Part shown: piece after piece, positions 33,965-39,503 of the stretch
Numbering within the stretch: the first letter of the stretch is position 1
How the letters are laid out: every line of letters begins with the position of its first letter
DNA from: an uncultured Gammaproteobacteria bacterium
Lineage (GTDB): Bacteria > Pseudomonadota > Gammaproteobacteria > Enterobacterales > Succinivibrionaceae
DNA: 39,503 nt
Direction: 5' to 3'
Assembly (NCBI GenBank): GCA_900315395.1
Contig: OMZC01000012.1
Coordinates: 1 to 39,503 of the forward strand
Translations under genes and position numbers: made by a program
Notes under the pieces: model-generated
Seen by the model: only the letters and a program-made list of their open reading frames with translations
The model's database searches: none
What the model was told of the DNA's origin: nothing

Positions 33965-34001
33965 AAGGCAAACAGTCTATTTTAATTTCACTGTTTGCCT
34001 T
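33965..34001. terminator. Terminator between dapE and icd
   Basis: AAGGCAAACAGT (33965-33976) and ACTGTTTGCCTT (33990-34001) pair perfectly over 12 bp between the convergent genes. TTTAAT follows on the - strand (icd side); the + side lacks a T-run. Confidence 0.8.
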
Positions 34002-34056
34002 GATAGTAAGTAAAAGCAACAAACTTAAATAAAATTCGTTGCTTTGTTTTTCCTAA

Positions 34057-35310
34057 TTACAGATTCTTAATTAACTCATCACCAAACTCACTGGTTGTAA
34101 GTGTGGTTGCGCCTTCCATTAGACCTGCAAAATCTGAGGTTACTCTCTTTGAAGTAATAGATTTTTCCATTGCTTCTACGATTAAATCAGCAGCCTTCTC
34201 CCAGCCCATGTGACGTAACATCAATTCAGCTGACAGAATGATTGAGCCTGGGTTTGCCTTGCCGGTACCTGCAATAGTAGGTGCTGTACCATGAGTTGCC
34301 TCAAAGATAGCGCTATCTGCGCCGATGTTTGCACCAGGAGCAATACCGATACCACCAACTTCAGCTGCTAGAGCATCAGAAATATAGTCACCGTTTAAGT
34401 TCATAGCACAAACTACATCATAATCCTGTGGGTATAAAAGGATATTCTGTAAGAATGCATCAGCGATACAATCCTTAACCACGATCTTTTTACCGTTCTT
34501 AGGATTTGTAAAGCTTACAACGCCCTTTTCATCTTTGGTTGCACCATACTTTTCTTCAGCTAACTTGTAGCCCCAGTTCTTAAAGGCACCTTCTGTAAAC
34601 TTCATGATATTGCCTTTATGAACGATGGTAACTGACTTTCTGTCATGATCGATAGCATATTCAAAAGCAGCACCGATTAAACGTTCAGTACCCTGCTTTG
34701 ACATAGGCTTTACACCGATACCACAGTTCTCAGTAAAGCGGATCTTTTTAACACCCATTTCTTTTTCTAAGAAGTTGATTAACTTCTTAGCGCCTTCTGA
34801 GTTAGCTTCCCACTCAATACCTGCATAGATATCCTCAGCGTTTTCACGGAAGATAACAGTATCAACTAGTTCAGGATGTTTTACTGGTGAAGGAACACCT
34901 GCAAAGTAGCGTACAGGACGCAAGCAGATATATAAATCTAATGTCTGACGTAGAGCTACGTTTAATGAACGGATACCACCACCTACAGGAGTAGTAAGAG
35001 GTCCTTTAATAGCAACGTGGTATTTTCTAATAAAATCGAAGGTTTCATCAGGTAGCCAGGTATTCTCACCGTAAACTTCTACAGAACGACCGCCTGCATA
35101 GATTTCCATCCAAGCGATCTTCTTTTTGCCCTGATAAGCTTTTTCTACTGCAGCATCAACAACCTTTTTCATTACAGGAGTGATATCAGCACCAATACCG
35201 TCACCACGAATAAATGGAACAATTGGAGTATCAGGAACAATTAGCTTGCCATTCTCATCGATAACAATGGCGCTACCATCTTTTGGAACTACAACTTTAC
35301 TTGAAAACAT
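34057..35310 (-). CDS. icd: Isocitrate dehydrogenase, E. coli type, predicted NAD+-dependent
   Basis: Oxidises isocitrate to 2-oxoglutarate. 417 residues, very close to E. coli Icd. Isocitrate-binding residues are present in [13 protein letters not shown] (Ser114, the site AceK phosphorylates in E. coli), with Arg residues in CLRPVRYF; Tyr in [11 protein letters not shown] and Asp in [10 protein letters not shown]. The cofactor pocket differs: E. coli K344, Y345, V351, Y391, R395 are here T345, I346, A352, S392, G396 ([13 protein letters not shown] and TSDFAGLM). Those five residues set NADP+ preference in E. coli, and Ile and Ala at the second and third are typical of NAD+ enzymes. It is divergent from nudJ, next to dapE. 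In an anaerobe it probably supplies glutamate synthesis. Confidence 0.95.
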   Translation of the reverse strand: MFSSKVVVPKDGSAIVIDENGKLIVPDTPIVPFIRGDGIGADITPVMKKVVDAAVEKAYQGKKKIAWMEIYAGGRSVEVYGENTWLPDETFDFIRKYHVAIKGPLTTPVGGGIRSLNVALRQTLDLYICLRPVRYFAGVPSPVKHPELVDTVIFRENAEDIYAGIEWEANSEGAKKLINFLEKEMGVKKIRFTENCGIGVKPMSKQGTERLIGAAFEYAIDHDRKSVTIVHKGNIMKFTEGAFKNWGYKLAEEKYGATKDEKGVVSFTNPKNGKKIVVKDCIADAFLQNILLYPQDYDVVCAMNLNGDYISDALAAEVGGIGIAPGANIGADSAIFEATHGTAPTIAGTGKANPGSIILSAELMLRHMGWEKAADLIVEAMEKSITSKRVTSDFAGLMEGATTLTTSEFGDELIKNL

Positions 35311-35453
35311 ATTTTCTCCATCTCAAAAGCAATGAGTTGTCTTTTAGGTTCATTGTATGCAATTTTTAACATTGAGCAAACGCAGTCACCATTTTTGAAA
35401 AAATGCTCCTTACTAATGCAAAACAATACCATTTCAATTTGTAAGTCCTAAAA

Positions 35454-35600
35454 ATGAGCAAGTTTCAGGTTCATGGCCATGTATATTTCTGTATACAAGT
35501 TAAGTTAGACGGTATTGACGGTTCGACAATTTTCGAAGATGTTGCTTCTTTAATTTTGGGATTAAGTTTCACACTAGAGCAAAAGGACATTTTTGTTTAA
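35454..35600 (+). CDS. Possible 48-residue small protein in the icd-nudJ gap
   Basis: An open frame ATG to TAA between icd and nudJ: M-SKFQVHGHVYFCIQVKLDG, then IDGSTIFEDVASLIL. The alternation of polar and hydrophobic residues looks like a real strand-strand-helix domain, which is unusual for a random A/T-rich gap. No clear Shine-Dalgarno sequence precedes it. It overlaps the region where the nudJ promoter should lie (TAAAAT near 35613-35618). The gap 35311-35644 (334 bases) otherwise holds only icd upstream sequence. In E. coli, rluE sits here; this ORF is unrelated to it. Confidence 0.4.
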   Translation: MSKFQVHGHVYFCIQVKLDGIDGSTIFEDVASLILGLSFTLEQKDIFV

Positions 35601-35644
35601 ATCAAGATAAAATCTGCTAAAATTAGCGCCGTTGGAGAAATAAC

Positions 35645-36112
35645 ATGTCACAGAGATTTAAGCCTTACGCAACCGTAGCTCTTATCGTTGAGCATAACGG
35701 TAAATACCTGATCGTTGAAGAATATAATGAAGATCAGGACAACAGACTAGTTTTTGGTAATCCCTGCGGTCACATCGATGCGCGTGAAACCATTCTTGAA
35801 GCTGCTATTCGTGAAGGTCACGAAGAAACTGGTTGCGACGTTGAACTTTTAAGTCTGGTTTCAATTGATGACTACGTAAAAGACAACGAAACCATCTACC
35901 GCTTTTGCTTTGAAGCAAAGCTAAAAAATTATCAAGAAAATATGTCACCTGATGATCCTGATCAGGAGATCTTAGCTGTTAAATGGTATACAAAAGAAGA
36001 GATTTACAACGGTAAAGACAAGTGGAGAACCAGACTTGTAGGTAAGAATTTTGATGCTTATTTTAAAGGTCAAAGATATCCACTCTCTATCATTAACAGC
36101 ATTCACCCTTAA
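35645..36112 (+). CDS. nudJ: Nudix hydrolase NudJ (HMP-PP / nucleoside triphosphatase)
   Basis: 155 residues. The Nudix box spans GHIDARETILEAAIREGHEETG, with the expected G, E, RE and EE at the right spacing. E. coli NudJ removes phosphate from thiamine-precursor pyrophosphates and nucleoside di- and triphosphates. Identity rests on the box, the size and the position directly before mnmA, as in E. coli. GGAG lies 8 bases before the ATG. Confidence 0.9.
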   Translation: MSQRFKPYATVALIVEHNGKYLIVEEYNEDQDNRLVFGNPCGHIDARETILEAAIREGHEETGCDVELLSLVSIDDYVKDNETIYRFCFEAKLKNYQENMSPDDPDQEILAVKWYTKEEIYNGKDKWRTRLVGKNFDAYFKGQRYPLSIINSIHP

Positions 36113-36146
36113 AAGATAAAGATAATATTCAGTTAAAGAGTAAAAC

Positions 36147-37271
36147 ATGGAATTTGATGCACGTATTCCCTATGAAAAGCTACAAGGCAAACACGTTGTG
36201 TTAGGTATTTCTGGTGGTGTTGATTCATCAGTAAGTGCTGCCCTTTTAAAAGAAAATGGCATGCATGTTACTGCTTTGTTCATGAAAAACTGGGAAGAGG
36301 ATGACACCAACTCATATTGTGCTGCAGCTAAAGATAGAGAGGATGCTCAAAAGGTTTGCGATAAATTAGGTATTGAACTTAAGACCATCAACTTTGCTGC
36401 TGAATATTGGGATAACGTTTTTGAAATCTTTTTATCTGAATACAAAGAAGGAAGAACTCCAAATCCTGACATTCTTTGCAATAAAGAGATTAAATTTAAA
36501 GCCTTCATGCAGTATGCAATGGAAGTTTTAAATGCTGATTATATTGCAACCGGTCACTATTGCCAGAGAAGCTTTAATACTCCTAGAGCTCACCTTTTAA
36601 GAGGCAATGACAATAATAAAGATCAGAGCTATTTCCTACATGCTATTGAACAGAATGTTTTAGAAAGAGTGCTCTTCCCTGTAGGTGATATTGAAAAACC
36701 TCAAGTTCGTGCTATTGCTGATAAATTGGGACTTGCAACAGCCAAGAAAAAAGATTCTACAGGCATCTGCTTTATCGGTGAAAAGCGTTTCCATGAATTT
36801 TTATCTAAATACATTCCTGCAAAACCAGGTCTAATTAGAACTGTTGATGGCAAAGTTGTAGGTAAGCATGATGGCTTAATGTACGCTACCATTGGTCAGA
36901 GAAAAGGTCTGCATATTGGCGGTACTAAAGACGGTAACGGCAAGCCTTGGTATGTAGTTGAAAAAGACATTAAAAATAATGAGCTGATCGTAGCTGAAGG
37001 AAATGATGATTCAGCTTTGTACTCAGTAGGTCTTGAAGCTGTTCATGAAACCTGGATTACAGAATGCCCTACTCTTCCATTTGAATGCACATGTAAAATC
37101 CGTTACAGACAGCCTGACGTTGAATGTGTGGTTACAAGAGATGGTGACCGACTAATTGTACGATTTAAAAAGCCTGTTGCAGCCGTAGCTCCAGGTCAGT
37201 CAGTTGTATTCTATCAGGGTATGGATTGCCTAGGCGGTGCTGTAATCGACAGACATATTAAAGAGAAATAA
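36147..37271 (+). CDS. mnmA: tRNA-specific 2-thiouridylase MnmA
   Basis: Thiolates U34 of tRNA for Lys, Glu and Gln. 374 residues. PP-loop [10 protein letters not shown] near residue 22, first catalytic Cys in [11 protein letters not shown] and second in STGICFIGE; the tRNA-contact region and C-terminal beta-barrel ([24 protein letters not shown]) are complete. It sits 34 bases after nudJ and 1 base before hflD. Confidence 0.96.
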   Translation: MEFDARIPYEKLQGKHVVLGISGGVDSSVSAALLKENGMHVTALFMKNWEEDDTNSYCAAAKDREDAQKVCDKLGIELKTINFAAEYWDNVFEIFLSEYKEGRTPNPDILCNKEIKFKAFMQYAMEVLNADYIATGHYCQRSFNTPRAHLLRGNDNNKDQSYFLHAIEQNVLERVLFPVGDIEKPQVRAIADKLGLATAKKKDSTGICFIGEKRFHEFLSKYIPAKPGLIRTVDGKVVGKHDGLMYATIGQRKGLHIGGTKDGNGKPWYVVEKDIKNNELIVAEGNDDSALYSVGLEAVHETWITECPTLPFECTCKIRYRQPDVECVVTRDGDRLIVRFKKPVAAVAPGQSVVFYQGMDCLGGAVIDRHIKEK

Positions 37272-37272
37272 A

Positions 37273-37926
37273 ATGGCAGATATTAAATCAGAAACTATTG
37301 CTTTAGGTGCTCTCTTTCAGTGCTGTACACAAATTCAAAGAATTGCCTCAACTGGCTATTATGATGAAAAAGCAGTGTCATGCGTATTAAGAGCACTTGC
37401 TGTAACTAATCCTAAAACCGTTGAAGATATCTATAATCCTGAATACTTAACTGTAGGTTTTAAACAAATCATCGACAGTCTTGGTAAAACTGATTTATCA
37501 AAAGGTGCTGATACTATCGTTGTCACTAAGATGGCTTTAAAACTGATTACATTGGCTCACAGCGTTGAGAGAAATCAGAGAATTTATCAAAGACTATCTG
37601 ATGAAATTGATGCTCTGTCAAAAGCTGTAACCACTGAGCATACTGACTTTTTAAACGATGAACTTAGTGTTTCATCTATCAACACTAAAAATAACTTCCA
37701 CTTATTCGGCTCACTTTATCAGTCAATTATCAGTCCTAACTTTGCAAAACTCTTAATCTATGGCGATGAAAGATTTTTAAGAGATACTGATAATCAGGAA
37801 AGAATTAGAGCACTATTACTTGCCGGCATTCGTGCTGTGATCTTATGGAGACAGGTAGGTGGCAGACGTCGTTTCTTAATTTTCAGAAGAAAAGAAATTT
37901 TAAAATATGCAAGTTTGCATGTTTAG
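37273..37926 (+). CDS. hflD: HflD homologue
   Basis: 217 residues, helical. The start is one base after the mnmA stop. Features of the family are the N-terminal ETIALGALFQCCTQIQRIA, LSKGADTIVVTKMALKL and the Arg-rich end RAVILWRQVGGRRRFL. E. coli HflD is a peripheral membrane protein that affects lambda CII stability; its cell role is unclear. The position between mnmA and purB is conserved in gammaproteobacteria and is strong support. Confidence 0.93.
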   Translation: MADIKSETIALGALFQCCTQIQRIASTGYYDEKAVSCVLRALAVTNPKTVEDIYNPEYLTVGFKQIIDSLGKTDLSKGADTIVVTKMALKLITLAHSVERNQRIYQRLSDEIDALSKAVTTEHTDFLNDELSVSSINTKNNFHLFGSLYQSIISPNFAKLLIYGDERFLRDTDNQERIRALLLAGIRAVILWRQVGGRRRFLIFRRKEILKYASLHV

Positions 37927-37930
37927 ATAA

Positions 37931-39328
<1,398 letters not shown>

Positions 39329-39346
39329 TTAACTATCGATGTCTTA

Positions 39347-39390
39347 AATCCTGTCATCCTTTTTGGATGACAGGATTTTAACTGTTTTTT
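39347..39390 (+). terminator. Strong terminator of purB
   Basis: AATCCTGTCATCC (39347-39359) and GGATGACAGGATT (39365-39377) pair perfectly over 13 bp with a T5 loop, followed by TTAACTGTTTTTT. Confidence 0.93.
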
Positions 39391-39409
39391 ACTCTTTTGG
39401 AGAAATATA

Positions 39410-39454
39410 ATGTTACATCGTATATTAAATATACTTCACTGGGGGGGGATGTAG
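39410..39454 (+). other. 14-codon ORF with G8 run at the window end (leader peptide or artefact)
   Basis: GGAG lies 7 bases before an ATG that opens MLHRILNILHWGGM and then stops. It contains a run of eight G's (39441-39448), striking in A/T-rich sequence. Changing the run by one base in either direction also meets a stop within about 11 codons. A small AGAGA/TCTCT hairpin (39475-39490) with a T-rich tail follows, so a leader peptide with attenuator for a gene beyond the window is possible. Confidence 0.25.
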
Positions 39455-39503
39455 TGGAAACAGAATGAAATGACAGAGAAATGAATCTCTCTTCTTTTAT
39501 AAT

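Overview
The window looks like chromosome from a low-GC gammaproteobacterium, most likely an anaerobic gut or rumen member of the Succinivibrionaceae (Aeromonadales). The basis is enterobacterial-type gene order (nudJ-mnmA-hflD-purB next to icd; fabB with rsuA; hisGDCBHAF-I), FabB, RsuA, HflD and IF-1 proteins that read like E. coli homologues, and A/T-rich codon use. The family name is inference; no rRNA or other marker is present. I saw no tRNA, rRNA, CRISPR array, transposase or phage gene.

Layout. 1-638: end of a diguanylate cyclase. 967-4815: polar amino-acid ABC transporter (ATPase, PEB1-like binding protein, two permeases) with a cytidylate-kinase-like gene as last cistron, closed by a strong terminator. 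5079-12059: complete-looking histidine operon hisG-D-C-B-H-A-F-I, except that the last gene has only the HisI domain and no HisE. 12368-15319: TerC-family membrane protein, an unknown anchored protein and a zinc-type macrodomain protein. 15634-18195: a divergent Lon protease behind a near-perfect sigma-32 promoter. 18272-20938: two tandem paralogous MalE-like binding proteins without permeases. 21234-24097: small membrane protein, lipoprotein, then rsuA and fabB, which overlap. 24360-31024: Sel1-repeat protein, infA, YczE-like membrane protein, dusC with a secreted protein, a MYG1 homologue, and a DUF1036/DUF1189 pair. 31025-32578: BASS-family sodium symporter behind a 558-base gap holding a structured leader that partly resembles a short cobalamin riboswitch. 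32797-39328: dapE, icd (opposite strand), and nudJ-mnmA-hflD-purB. The last bases hold a 14-codon ORF with a G8 run.

Working together: the transporter probably imports acidic amino acids. The his genes make histidine from PRPP and ATP. dapE serves lysine and peptidoglycan synthesis. icd makes 2-oxoglutarate for glutamate, and its cofactor-site residues predict NAD+ rather than NADP+ use. Several genes serve RNA modification and translation (rsuA, dusC, mnmA, infA).

Most worth a second look: the leader at 31327-31547, the cofactor-switched Icd, the missing HisE, the heat-shock Lon with a changed AAA+ segment, the stand-alone zinc macrodomain, the kinase-like gene in the transporter operon, and the possible RNA switch before hisG. 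No clearly new multigene system was found; most of the window is core metabolism.
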